Assembly (NCBI GenBank): GCA_002337085.1
Contig: DDFH01000004.1
Coordinates: 62,001-126,000, forward strand
Length of the DNA: 64,000 nucleotides
Source: Hyphomonadaceae bacterium UBA1933
GTDB lineage: Bacteria; Pseudomonadota; Alphaproteobacteria; Caulobacterales; Aquidulcibacteraceae
Reading direction: 5' to 3'
Each line of letters opens with the position of its first letter. Within the stretch, counting starts at the first letter, position 1. This document shows positions 44,253 to 54,058 of the stretch, piece by piece. Made by a program: the position numbers and the translations under genes. The notes under the pieces are model-generated. The model searched no databases. It was not told the DNA's origin and saw nothing but the letters and a program-made list of their open reading frames with translations.

Positions 44253-45134
44253 ACCAAAGCCGTTATTCGCCCCACGTGCCAATAATAAAGCACCACCAAT
44301 TGCATCTTTAATGGGTTCGGCAATATATTGTTTTGCATTTTCCGATAGCCATGGGCGCAATGCCGCCGCCATACCACCAAGCATACAGATTTTTGGCGCA
44401 CCAATTTCATTAAGGCGCATAATATAAAGCCCCATTATTTTTGCCGCTTTTTGCATAATCTCAACGGCGATTACGTCACCATCTTGTGCAAATTGGGTAA
44501 CAATGGGTGCAAATGTGCCAAAATCCTTGGGCTTTGCGCCGGTTACAAATTTCACAATATTTCTGGGGTTGCCGTCAAACTTTTGCAATATCGCCTGACT
44601 TAGCGCAGTGTGCGGGCGAATACCATCATAACATAAAAGGGTTTCGTGCAACGCCTCGCGCCCAATTATTGCGCCCGATCCATCATCGCTTATTTCAAAA
44701 CCCCAACCGCCGATTTTATGGCTCTTGCCACCCACAAAGGCATAACCAATGCTTCCAGTGCCGCTAATTAAAATTGCGCCATCCTTTCCGTCATATGCCC
44801 CAAGGCAGGCAATATGCGCATCGGTTGCCACATTTACAAAACCAAAACCCGAAAATGCCTGAATAATTACATCGGCATCAGTTTTATTGGCAAGCCCCGC
44901 CAAACCAATACCCAAAGCACAAGATTTTTCGATTTGTTTGTCTAGACCAGCATTGGCAAAGGCAATATCAATTGCTGAATTAATGCTTTCAATAACTAAA
45001 CCAAACCCAAGGCGGACATTGGCTTCGCCGCCAATTCCTTCGCCCAAAACCACGTTATTGACATCAAAAATAGCGGCACGGCATTTAGTTCCACCACCAT
45101 CAATTCCAATGAAATATTTTATTTCTGAATTCAT
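44247..45134 (-). CDS. BadF/BadG-type ATPase, probable N-acetylglucosamine or glucosamine kinase
   Basis: The product (295 aa) has the ASKHA phosphate motifs FIGIDGGGTKCRAAIFD and ILISGTGSIGYAFVGGKSHK, plus GGWGFEISDDGSGAIIGREA, typical of the NagK/GspK-like BadF family. These enzymes phosphorylate GlcNAc or glucosamine released in the cytoplasm. It would let the cell use unphosphorylated amino sugar alongside the PTS route at 10-15 kb. It lies 16 bp downstream of sbcC in the same direction, so it may be cotranscribed with sbcDC although unrelated in role. Confidence 0.8.
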   Translation of the reverse strand: MNSEIKYFIGIDGGGTKCRAAIFDVNNVVLGEGIGGEANVRLGFGLVIESINSAIDIAFANAGLDKQIEKSCALGIGLAGLANKTDADVIIQAFSGFGFVNVATDAHIACLGAYDGKDGAILISGTGSIGYAFVGGKSHKIGGWGFEISDDGSGAIIGREALHETLLCYDGIRPHTALSQAILQKFDGNPRNIVKFVTGAKPKDFGTFAPIVTQFAQDGDVIAVEIMQKAAKIMGLYIMRLNEIGAPKICMLGGMAAALRPWLSENAKQYIAEPIKDAIGGALLLARGANNGFGL

Positions 45135-45150
45135 TATCGTCCCTGATATT

Positions 45151-48100
45151 TTATAATGATTGAACCCCGGCCCCGCTTAATTTACTTCGCCCGCCAGAGA
45201 TTGGTGTAACTTTTATTTGGGTTGTGATTTTCTCTTTTAGAGCGGAAACATGGGAAATAACCCCAATTAATTTACCATCTTGATGCAATCTTGAAAGGGT
45301 TTCAAGTGCGGTTTCCAAGGTTTCCTCATCCAATGTACCAAAACCTTCGTCAAGAAATAGTGAATCAACCCGCACGTTTGAACTTGCCATTTTTGAAAGC
45401 CCAAGCGCTAGCGCAAGGCTTATAAGAAAGCTTTCACCACCCGACAAGTTTTTAACCGGCCTTAATTGCCCCGCCTGAAAATTATCAATTACATTGAGTT
45501 CCAGTAGGTTTTCATTATCCCCCAAATCGCGCGCCAATAAATAACGTTCAGACATTTTTATTAATTCTTGATTGGCATGGGCAACCATAATGTCAAAGGT
45601 TAAACCTTGGGCAAAGTTGCGGAATTTCTTACCATCCGCCGAACCAATTAATATGTTCAATTTCTGCCATTTTGCGCATTCGATTTTCTGTTTTTCAATG
45701 GCGATGTATTTATCCTTTAACACAATTTTTGATTTTTCATTATTATCAAGCCGTGCCCGAATAGTTATAATTTGTTCGGCATTTGCCATGAAATTTGCAT
45801 CAAGCAAATCAAGTTTTTGTTCAGCTGCAATTTGGGTTTCATTGGTTAATGCACGTGCAATTTCAGCGTCAAGTTTTGCATGGGCATTTTGCAATAATGC
45901 CTTTGTTTTAATTTCTATATCTTCAAGTTCACGAGAATTATTTGCAAGTTCGTCACGTTTTAATTTATCCAAAATGGCACTTTTATACTCATCCTCGCTA
46001 CCAAAACCTTTGCATTCCAGAGCAATAACAAAGCCGTTTTCGGCCTGTTTTAATTTTTCTTCTTGATTAATTAACACCGTTTTTAAACGTTCGACTTCTT
46101 CCTTATAATGAGCAATGGATTGTATGGTTTCATTAAGTTGCGCAATTGATTTTGTGTTTTTTTCGCGTGCTTCTTCAAGTGCCTGATTTGTATTTTGGTT
46201 TTCAGTGATTGGGTCTTTATCGCCAAAAATTTCTTTACGTTGTAACTTAAGTTCATTCAGGGTTTCAACAAATTCAGCAATTTTACTTTTCTCAGTTTCG
46301 AATAATTCATTTTGTTTCTTAACTTCCGCAACCAAGGTTTCGAGCCTAATTTTTATTGAGTTTAAATCAATTTTGCAGGAATTAAACCTGTGTTGCATTT
46401 CTTCAAAGACGCTAAAACGCTCTCTTAATTTTTCGACAATATCTTCTGAAACTTCAAGGTTGAATTCGGAAATAATTTCTAAAAATTCGCTTTCAAGTTT
46501 TTGAAACTTAGACTGCTCCATATCAATTTCGAGTGTTAATTGGGTAATGGACTTGTCAAAGCCAGAAATCATTGATGTTTTCATCAATATTTCTGAATCA
46601 AGTTTTTGCAACGTGATGGTTAAATCAGTTTTTTCATCATTTAGCTTTTTTAATTCGCCCTCAACCTCATCAATTTTTTCAAGCAAGTTTGATAAAAATT
46701 TTATTTCATCATCAAACCCATCGGTTTTTGGAATATTACCGTGGGCATATGGGTGGTCAATTGCACCACATAATACGCATGGTTTGCCATCTTCAAGATT
46801 GGCACGGTGCTGTTCCAAGGTTGCTATTATTTGGGCGTTGGTTTTCTTTTCTGTGGCAAGATTTTTCTCAAGCTCTATTTCTTTTCTAGTTTTGCCATCA
46901 AGGAGCGTAAATATCTTTCCTGAAAAATATGCAATTTTGTTTTTGATTTCGTTTTCTTGGTTTAATTGGTCATCATATAATTTTTTTTGGGTTTCAAGAC
47001 TGTTTTTTTCAACCAAAACCGTATCTTGAAGACCTTTTAAAGCCTTTAGCTGCTCATCAATTTTGTTTTTAGAGGTTTTTATATTCTCTATCTTGGTATC
47101 TAAAATAATAAGTTTTTCGCCAATTTTGGCGTCTGCACTATGGGTTTTTAAATATTGGTCTAATTCCTCATAATCTATATTTTGTTGAATTATTATTTTT
47201 TCAAGATTATCTTTATTGAGTAAATTGGCATTTTTATCTTTTTCAATTGAAGACAAATTATTTTGTAATTGCCGCAACCGCTCTTCTTGCTGCAAAATAG
47301 TGGCATCAATTTCAATTGTCTTATGGATTTTGGGCGCAATTTTTGCCTGATATTCTTTTATATTTTCAAAATTCTCTGTTGCGGCCTTCGATACTTCATG
47401 CAAACCTAATTCCACTTGGGATAAATTGGCAATTTTTGTTGTCAAATCTGATAATTGCGCGGTGTTCTCGGCAAATTTAATACGCATTGCGTTTAAACTA
47501 ATGAATTCCCCTTCAAACTCTTGCGCCAAATTTGCCTGTTTAAGCAATTCCATTTGGGGTGCGAAATCTTGCTTTTTAATTTCGATATTTTTCAATTCAG
47601 CTTCTGCATTGGTCTTTTCTTTTTGCAAATCATTAATTCGCACAAACCAATCTTTTATTTCACGCTGCGCTTTAATTTCTATATCAAGTGCTTGTTTTTG
47701 TAGTTCCAATTCATTGATTTGATTGCCAAGAGCGACTTCTTCATCAGGAGATATAATTTCGACACCACTAATTTCAGAATTTAAATTATCCAATTTTGCA
47801 TTTTCATTTTTTGCGGTTTCAAATACTTTTTCCGAAATTATTGAATAAATTTCTGTTCCCGTGATTTGTTCTAGGATTATTGATTTATCTTTTGGCGGGG
47901 CTTTTAAGAATGTATCAAAGCCACCTTGCGCAAGTAACATCGATTGTGTGAAACGGGAAAAATCCATTCCGGTAATTTCAATTATTTTATCAATTACCAA
48001 AGAACGTTTGTTTTCAATCAGTTCACCATTTAAATGAGCAATTTCGTGTTTATAACTCTGTAAATTACCATCAACGCTATTATGGGCGCGGCGTTGCGAC

Positions 48101-48387
48101 CATGCGGCGATAAATTGCCCTTTTGTGGTTTGGAACACCACTTCTGCCATACATTCACTTGTGTGGCGCGAAATAAGGTTATTTACATCACCGGCAATTT
48201 TGCCCAAACGCGGGGTTTCGCCATAAAGCGCCAAACAAATTGCATCTAAAATGGTTGATTTACCTGCACCGGTTTGGCCAGTAATTGCAAAAATTCCGTT
48301 TTCAACATATTCATTATTTGCAAAATCAATCGCCCACTCACCATAAAGTGAGTTCAGATTTTTAAAACGTAGGGAGATAATTTTCAT
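45151..48387 (-). CDS. sbcC: Exonuclease subunit SbcC
   Basis: The product (1078 aa) is an SMC-like ATPase. Walker A GQTGAGKST lies near residue 40; two long coiled coils flank a zinc-hook CVLCGAIDHPYA near the middle; the ABC signature NLSGGESFLISLALALGLS and Walker B SLFLDEGFGTLDEE are near the C-terminus. With SbcD it cuts hairpins and protein-blocked DNA ends. The start abuts the sbcD stop exactly, and FDTFLKAPPKDKS after the Q-loop is a family landmark. Confidence 0.95.
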   Translation of the reverse strand: MKIISLRFKNLNSLYGEWAIDFANNEYVENGIFAITGQTGAGKSTILDAICLALYGETPRLGKIAGDVNNLISRHTSECMAEVVFQTTKGQFIAAWSQRRAHNSVDGNLQSYKHEIAHLNGELIENKRSLVIDKIIEITGMDFSRFTQSMLLAQGGFDTFLKAPPKDKSIILEQITGTEIYSIISEKVFETAKNENAKLDNLNSEISGVEIISPDEEVALGNQINELELQKQALDIEIKAQREIKDWFVRINDLQKEKTNAEAELKNIEIKKQDFAPQMELLKQANLAQEFEGEFISLNAMRIKFAENTAQLSDLTTKIANLSQVELGLHEVSKAATENFENIKEYQAKIAPKIHKTIEIDATILQQEERLRQLQNNLSSIEKDKNANLLNKDNLEKIIIQQNIDYEELDQYLKTHSADAKIGEKLIILDTKIENIKTSKNKIDEQLKALKGLQDTVLVEKNSLETQKKLYDDQLNQENEIKNKIAYFSGKIFTLLDGKTRKEIELEKNLATEKKTNAQIIATLEQHRANLEDGKPCVLCGAIDHPYAHGNIPKTDGFDDEIKFLSNLLEKIDEVEGELKKLNDEKTDLTITLQKLDSEILMKTSMISGFDKSITQLTLEIDMEQSKFQKLESEFLEIISEFNLEVSEDIVEKLRERFSVFEEMQHRFNSCKIDLNSIKIRLETLVAEVKKQNELFETEKSKIAEFVETLNELKLQRKEIFGDKDPITENQNTNQALEEAREKNTKSIAQLNETIQSIAHYKEEVERLKTVLINQEEKLKQAENGFVIALECKGFGSEDEYKSAILDKLKRDELANNSRELEDIEIKTKALLQNAHAKLDAEIARALTNETQIAAEQKLDLLDANFMANAEQIITIRARLDNNEKSKIVLKDKYIAIEKQKIECAKWQKLNILIGSADGKKFRNFAQGLTFDIMVAHANQELIKMSERYLLARDLGDNENLLELNVIDNFQAGQLRPVKNLSGGESFLISLALALGLSKMASSNVRVDSLFLDEGFGTLDEETLETALETLSRLHQDGKLIGVISHVSALKEKITTQIKVTPISGGRSKLSGAGVQSL

Positions 48388-49629
48388 TTATTGCTCGTTA
48401 AAATCTGTTTCTTTGATGCTTTGCAAAATTTGTTGATACGCGATTTTTAAGGTTTCATTATCGGCCGCACCTTGATTATTCAATTCAAGGAATTTATCAA
48501 AAACCTCTAGCTCATTAAGCTCTTCAAGGTTTTTTGAAAAATCATATTGCGTAAGAATATTATTGAAAACACGCGGGTTTTTGATGCGTAAAATTTCCAA
48601 ATTCGACCCCGCCACAAGATCGTTTAGGGTTTGGTTTAAATCATTTAATATTTCGTCGCCAATATATTCAATCTCTAGCCAAATATTTTTCTTTTGCGTG
48701 ATTAGTTCATTAATTTCAGTGGTGATTTTTGCAATATCGCCTTTGATGCTTTTTAACGCTTGAAACTGTGGGATATTGATTTCATGGATTTGGGTTTGAA
48801 CACCTTTTTCATCACCATTAAAATCAACAATAACCACCTGCTTCTGCTGCCCCGCTTCTCCAAAACCCATTGGCAAAGGGCTACCGGAATAGCGGATTTT
48901 ATCAAAACCACCGACTTTTTGCGGCACATGTAAATGCCCCAAGGCAACATAATCAACAAAATCTGGAAATATATCGGCCCCAATTCCGGCAAGTGTCCCT
49001 ATATAAAGCTCTCTCACACCGTCACCATCAATGGTTTGCCCACCACTTGCGAATAAGTGACCAGTGGTAACAATAGGGATATTGCCGCCCAATTCATCGC
49101 GTTTTTGCTTGGCAATTTCGCAAATTTCTTGGTAATGGCGGCGAATACCTTCAAGAAGTTTTGCATCCTTTTGTTCAAAACTTTCACCTGTTTCAACCTG
49201 GCGAATATCACGGTCACGCAAATATGGCACGGCACAAATAATTGCCAACGGCGCATCATCACCATGCAAAACAATAACATCATCGGCAATATCATCAGAA
49301 ATTGCGCCAACCATATGAATATTTAATGCCTTTAAAAGTGCGGATGGTGCTTTTAGAAAGCTTGGGGAATCGTGGTTGCCGCCAACTAATACAATATTTT
49401 TGCACGCACCATTTATCGCAAGATTGGTAAGGAAGTTATAATATTGCTCTTGGGCGCGATTACTTGGAAGGCTGGTATCAAATATATCGCCCGCCACAAT
49501 TAAAACATCGACTTTCTCAGCCTTAATTGTTTCGGATAGCCAGTTTAGGAATGCGTCAAACTCTTCGTAACGGCGTCGCCCGATTAATGAACGCCCCAAA
49601 TGCCAGTCTGATGTATGTAAAATTCTCAT
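48388..49629 (-). CDS. sbcD: Exonuclease subunit SbcD
   Basis: The product (413 aa) is a Mre11-type nuclease. Metal-binding motifs are HTSDWHLGRSL, AGDIFDTSLPSN, VGGNHDSP, TTGHLFASGG and ALGHLHVPQ. The ATG at 49629 with a GGGG stretch upstream is preferred over an in-frame TTG at 49641, since MRILHTSDWH is the usual family start. The gene is divergent from hemC; the gap (49630-49829) shows no gene. Confidence 0.95.
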   Translation of the reverse strand: MRILHTSDWHLGRSLIGRRRYEEFDAFLNWLSETIKAEKVDVLIVAGDIFDTSLPSNRAQEQYYNFLTNLAINGACKNIVLVGGNHDSPSFLKAPSALLKALNIHMVGAISDDIADDVIVLHGDDAPLAIICAVPYLRDRDIRQVETGESFEQKDAKLLEGIRRHYQEICEIAKQKRDELGGNIPIVTTGHLFASGGQTIDGDGVRELYIGTLAGIGADIFPDFVDYVALGHLHVPQKVGGFDKIRYSGSPLPMGFGEAGQQKQVVIVDFNGDEKGVQTQIHEINIPQFQALKSIKGDIAKITTEINELITQKKNIWLEIEYIGDEILNDLNQTLNDLVAGSNLEILRIKNPRVFNNILTQYDFSKNLEELNELEVFDKFLELNNQGAADNETLKIAYQQILQSIKETDFNEQ

Positions 49630-49829
49630 ATTTAGCCCCAAGACCCCATAACATCATCTAATGACAAATCTGGACATATGAATAATGCCGCCTGCATCAC
49701 AATTTAATCTACCTATAACATGCGGCATATCACCCCGCCACAAATAAACTATACGCAAATACAGGAATCTATTCTATATCTGATGTTTCAATAACTTGAT
49801 TTTTTGGCATTTATGGGCTGATTAGGGCT

Positions 49830-50780
49830 ATGGAAAATATTGCATTACAAGATCTTAAATTACCACTTCGTATTGGTGCGCGTGGTTCGCCTTTATCAAT
49901 CGCCCAAACCAAATGGTTGCGCTGTGAGATTGCCAAAAAACTTGGCATTAATGATGCGGATATTGAGGATAAATTACCAATCATCCCAATCACCACACAG
50001 GGTGATAAAATCCAAGACCGCGCCCTTTTAGAGGCAGGTGGTAAAGGGCTTTTCACCCGCGAACTTGATGATGCATTGCTTGATGGGCGCATTGATTGCG
50101 CCATCCATTCGATGAAAGACGTGCCAACCATTTTACCAGAAGGCATTGAATTATTAGGAAGCCCACCGCGTGAAGATCGCCGCGATGCCTTAATTACCAA
50201 AGACGGTATTGAATTTGATGATTTGCCAAAGGGTGCAAGTTTGGGAACGGCATCTTTGCGCCGTTCATCACAATTTCTTGGTCAACGCCCTGATTTAAAA
50301 ATTGGGCTTTTGCGCGGCAATGTGGGAACGCGGCTCGGTAAGATTGAAGACGGAAGTTTTGATGCAACCATTTTGGCAATTGCCGGATTAAAACGTTTGG
50401 GCAAAGCAGATGTAAAACACACATTAATTGACCCCGTAAAAATGCCGCCGGCAATTGGACAAGGGGCATTGGCAATTACCGCCCGCAGTGGCGACAATGC
50501 CATTATTAACGCCTTTAAACTTATTGAATGTGGAAACACCACACTTGAAGTTCATGCAGAGCGGGCGTTTTTGCGCGCGCTTGATGGCTCTTGCCGAACA
50601 CCAATTGCTGCATATTGCTATTTTGAAGGTGAAACCATGCACTTTATTGGTGAATATTTCAAAGATGATGGCACATCAATCAAAAAAATAACAAGCCTTG
50701 AAAAACCTGATATGGAAAAAGCAGGACAATTAGGTTATGAATGTGCGCAATCTATTCTGTTGGAAATTGGTGGAAAGTAG
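49830..50780 (+). CDS. hemC: Porphobilinogen deaminase
   Basis: The product (316 aa) joins four porphobilinogen units to hydroxymethylbilane in haem synthesis. Landmarks are RIGARGSPLSIAQT, ITTQGDKIQDRALLEAGGKG, DCAIHSMKDVPT, LGTASLRRSSQF, RGNVGTRLGKI, and the dipyrromethane-binding Cys in ALDGSCRTPIAAY. The length is normal. hemD follows almost directly, so the two tetrapyrrole genes form an operon. Confidence 0.96.
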   Translation: MENIALQDLKLPLRIGARGSPLSIAQTKWLRCEIAKKLGINDADIEDKLPIIPITTQGDKIQDRALLEAGGKGLFTRELDDALLDGRIDCAIHSMKDVPTILPEGIELLGSPPREDRRDALITKDGIEFDDLPKGASLGTASLRRSSQFLGQRPDLKIGLLRGNVGTRLGKIEDGSFDATILAIAGLKRLGKADVKHTLIDPVKMPPAIGQGALAITARSGDNAIINAFKLIECGNTTLEVHAERAFLRALDGSCRTPIAAYCYFEGETMHFIGEYFKDDGTSIKKITSLEKPDMEKAGQLGYECAQSILLEIGGK

Positions 50781-50782
50781 TT

Positions 50783-51490
50783 TTGAGCATTAACGAAACG
50801 CCAAAACATATAATCATTACCCGCACAAACCCTGGGGCGGGCAAGACAGCTTTACGAGTAGAAAACATGGGTTTAACACCCATAATATTACCCGCAGCAA
50901 TGGTAATTGCCAAAGATTTTGAGGTTGATATCGAAGGGGTTCAGGCACTTTTGGTAACTTCATCAAACGCACCACAACTTGCACAATTTGATGAGCATTT
51001 ATTATCAATCCCTATCTATGCCGTTGGCGATGCCACTATGGAGGCGTGCATTACACGCGGCTTTACCCAAGTAATTTCGGCTGGCGGCGATGCAAACGCA
51101 CTTGCGGTTTTGATTGCCGATCGCCTAAAGCCTGAAGATGGCAAATTGTTACATTTGCGCGGTGATGATGTTGCGGGCGATGTTGGCGGCCTGCTACGCG
51201 CCTGCGGTTTTGAGGTTATCAATGCGGTTTGCTATACAACGGCTTTAAACCCAGATTTCGTTGCACAAATAAACCCAATTTTGCATGAAAATAGTGGTTT
51301 TGTTATGTTTCATTCGCCCAAGGGGGCCGAAAGATTTTATTCGGCCCTTAATGAAAAAAAACTAGAAAATTGGTGTGCAATCTGCATCTCAGAAGCGGCA
51401 GCACAGCCAATCCTTACCGCAGGATTTAAAGAAATTCGCGTGGCTTCACGTCCCAATGAAGATGCGATGTTTGACATTATTACGCCGTAA
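50783..51490 (+). CDS. hemD: Uroporphyrinogen-III synthase
   Basis: The product (about 235 aa) follows hemC and shows the weakly conserved HemD pattern: IIITRTNPGAGKTALRVENM at the start, LLVTSSNAPQLAQ, IPIYAVGDATMEAC, LLHLRGDDVAGDVGGLL and GFVMFHSPKGAERFY. It closes the linear tetrapyrrole with inversion of ring D. A TTG at 50783, just after the hemC stop and behind GGAAAG, is the likely start; an ATG at 50741 inside hemC opens the same frame. Confidence 0.88.
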   Translation: MSINETPKHIIITRTNPGAGKTALRVENMGLTPIILPAAMVIAKDFEVDIEGVQALLVTSSNAPQLAQFDEHLLSIPIYAVGDATMEACITRGFTQVISAGGDANALAVLIADRLKPEDGKLLHLRGDDVAGDVGGLLRACGFEVINAVCYTTALNPDFVAQINPILHENSGFVMFHSPKGAERFYSALNEKKLENWCAICISEAAAQPILTAGFKEIRVASRPNEDAMFDIITP

Positions 51491-51538
51491 TTTAACATTA
51501 ATTAATCGCAATAATTAGAATGTAAATTGGGGGAATTA

Positions 51539-53290
51539 ATGCAAAATAATGCATTGTCAGATCGTAATGCCTTTATTCTGCGGGTTTTTACCGGCCTTAT
51601 ATTTGGGCTAATATTATCATTCTTAAAAGAACCCTCATTATATTCTGATGATAAAAGCTTTTTATCCGATGTCTGGAATAATGTTTTTTATATTGGACTT
51701 TTCTTTTGCGCTTTTATTATTTGGGCCGCAGCGGGAACAATGCGCATCCTTAGCCTTGTCATTTGGGTTATTACGGCATTTATTTTAATTGGAATTATTA
51801 ATTGGCATAATTTCAATATTTATTCAGGGCCCAATAGCTATTATCTTGATAATATATTTTGGCTATTCCCGCTCATTTTTATAATGAATGAATTAATCAC
51901 CTGTGCCGACATAGCAAAAAAGCCAATTGCACCATATCAAACCTATTTTGATGAAACCTGGAAACGTGGGGTGCAGCTTGGACTGGCATTATTATTCACC
52001 GGTTTAATGTGGATTATTATTTTCCTTGGTGCAGAGTTATTAAAAGTTATTGGTTTTGATTGGCTTGAAAAATTAACCCATAAAAAATGGTTCAACCTGC
52101 CTTTAAGTGGGATTGCAATGGGTATCGCGGTTCATTTGGGTGATGTTCAACCAAAATTACTCGCGAATGTGCGAAATTTAGTTTTAAATATTTTATCATG
52201 GCTTTTGATTTTAATTACTGTTGTCGGGGTAATATTTGTTTCAAGCCTGTTTTTTAGCGGACTAAAACCCCTTTGGGATACAAAATCGGCAACTGCATCA
52301 TTGCTGGCGGCGTGCGTGTTCTTGGTATTATTGACCAATGCCGCATATGGGCAAGGCGAAGGAAATGGTGAAGATGGCAAATCAATCAATAAGGCGCTTA
52401 AAATATCAATTCGTATTGCGGCGGTTCTAACCCTTATTCTTTCATCGATTGCCGCATACGGAATTTATTTGCGGATTAATCAATATGGCCTAACTTCAGA
52501 CAGGGTGTTTGCAGTGGTTGGCGTGTTAATCGCCTTTGCCTTTGGCATTTCTTATAGTTTGGCGAATTTTGGCAAAACAGGCTTTATGCCAAAAATTGCC
52601 ACGGCAAATATATATCTTTCGATTTTTGAATGTTTGATTTTCATCGCCCTTATGACCCCAATTGCCGCACCTGATAGGCTTGGAGTTAATTCGCAAATCG
52701 CAAGACTTATGGGCGGGAAAACCACAATTGATAAGTTTGATTGGGAATATTTAAAACTAAAAAGTGGGAAATATGGGATTATGGCAATTGATAAACTTGC
52801 CCTAAATCCAAAATTTGCAAGCATCGCCACAGAGGTTAAAAACCTTAGTCGCGATGACTTCTACCAAAGTAAATTTAACAATAAATATGTTGAAGAAATT
52901 GTGCAAAACCTGCCCAATCCACAATTAATTGACACCAAAAAAAGCAAAAAACAATTGCCACAAAGCTTTTGGAAACAGGAATTTAAAACCAATTTATATA
53001 ATGTCCCTGATTGCCTACGAAATCCAGAAAATACAAAACGAAATGGTGAAAAATGCTTTGCCCAAATGGTTGATTTAAATAGTGATAATATCGATGAGAT
53101 TTTGTTTATTGAAAACAGACAGGTCTATCTTTTAGAATTTAAAGATAACATTTGGTCACCGGTTAATATAAATGCGGGAAGCCTCGACAAAGAAGGTTAT
53201 GAAAAACTCAAGAATGGGGACTTTGCAACAGCCAAACCAGAATGGAACGATATTGTTATCGGCGATAATCGCATCAGAATTGGTGAGTAA
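51539..53290 (+). CDS. DUF4153-type polytopic membrane protein
   Basis: The product (583 aa) has about ten to eleven membrane helices in the first 390 residues, with WKRGVQLGLALLFTGLMWII and FNLPLSGIAMGIAVHLGDVQ in the middle, which recall the DUF4153 family. The last 190 residues form a soluble domain without a recognised motif. The ATG at 51539 has GGGGGA seven nt upstream. It stands alone after hemCD and is convergent with cysQ, the stops being 5 bp apart. The function is unknown. Confidence 0.7.
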   Translation: MQNNALSDRNAFILRVFTGLIFGLILSFLKEPSLYSDDKSFLSDVWNNVFYIGLFFCAFIIWAAAGTMRILSLVIWVITAFILIGIINWHNFNIYSGPNSYYLDNIFWLFPLIFIMNELITCADIAKKPIAPYQTYFDETWKRGVQLGLALLFTGLMWIIIFLGAELLKVIGFDWLEKLTHKKWFNLPLSGIAMGIAVHLGDVQPKLLANVRNLVLNILSWLLILITVVGVIFVSSLFFSGLKPLWDTKSATASLLAACVFLVLLTNAAYGQGEGNGEDGKSINKALKISIRIAAVLTLILSSIAAYGIYLRINQYGLTSDRVFAVVGVLIAFAFGISYSLANFGKTGFMPKIATANIYLSIFECLIFIALMTPIAAPDRLGVNSQIARLMGGKTTIDKFDWEYLKLKSGKYGIMAIDKLALNPKFASIATEVKNLSRDDFYQSKFNNKYVEEIVQNLPNPQLIDTKKSKKQLPQSFWKQEFKTNLYNVPDCLRNPENTKRNGEKCFAQMVDLNSDNIDEILFIENRQVYLLEFKDNIWSPVNINAGSLDKEGYEKLKNGDFATAKPEWNDIVIGDNRIRIGE

Positions 53291-53295
53291 ATAAA

Positions 53296-54048
53296 CTATT
53301 CGCCCATCAATAATGGTCGCAAAAACTTGAGGATTTTATCCGCATATTCTTTGCGGCAAATCAAAAGATCGGGGACAAAAGTATCCTTTTGATTATATTT
53401 TATTGTCGAGCCATCAAGGCGCGAACAATGAAGCCCGTGTGTCAAACAAACCGCAACCGGCGCGCAATTATCCCATTCATATTGCCCACCAATGTGATAA
53501 TAAATATCGGCATCGCCATTGATTACCGCCATTGCCTTTGCCCCTGCCGACCCCATTGGCAAAAGCTCTGCCCCAAGGTGGGCGGCAAGTTCGGCGGCAT
53601 ATTTTGGTTGGCGGGTGCGGCTGATTAGAATTTTTGGGCGTTGCGCCAATGGTTTCAATTCACAAATGTCATTTGATGAATAGGTTTTATCCTGCTTAGG
53701 CAGGGCAACAACCCCCATTGTAGGAGTGCCATTAACGCAAAAGCCAATATGCACCGCCCAATCATCACGATTTTCGGAATATTCGCGCGTTCCATCAAGG
53801 GGGTCAATAATCCAGACACGCTCTTTTTCAAGGCGTTCAAAATTATCATTTTCTTCTTCGGATAAAATCCCATCATCTGGGCGCAGTTTTTTTAAGGCGC
53901 TAATAATAATCTTATTGGCGGCATTATCACCATTTTTGCCTTTTTGTTTGCTATCAACATCTTTGGCATTTTGCAAAGACAAAAGAATATCACCCGCCTC
54001 TTTGGCAATTTGGTGGGCAATTTCAATATCAGTTAGGTTATTTGTCAT
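53296..54048 (-). CDS. cysQ: 3'(2'),5'-bisphosphate nucleotidase CysQ
   Basis: The product (250 aa) is an inositol-monophosphatase-fold enzyme: Glu in ILSEEENDNF, WIIDPLDGTREYSENRDDWA (DPxDGT motif) and YEWDNCAPVAV carry the Mg/Li-binding residues. It removes the 3'-phosphate from PAP made during sulfate assimilation. It lies 10 bp after galE in the galU-galE-cysQ run. Confidence 0.9.
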   Translation of the reverse strand: MTNNLTDIEIAHQIAKEAGDILLSLQNAKDVDSKQKGKNGDNAANKIIISALKKLRPDDGILSEEENDNFERLEKERVWIIDPLDGTREYSENRDDWAVHIGFCVNGTPTMGVVALPKQDKTYSSNDICELKPLAQRPKILISRTRQPKYAAELAAHLGAELLPMGSAGAKAMAVINGDADIYYHIGGQYEWDNCAPVAVCLTHGLHCSRLDGSTIKYNQKDTFVPDLLICRKEYADKILKFLRPLLMGE

Positions 54049-54058
54049 TTTGCCGAAT

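Noticed and set aside
45151..48387. Many long open frames on the strand opposite sbcC
   Set aside because: They are shadows of the biased coiled-coil codons of sbcC, lack ribosome sites and match no family.
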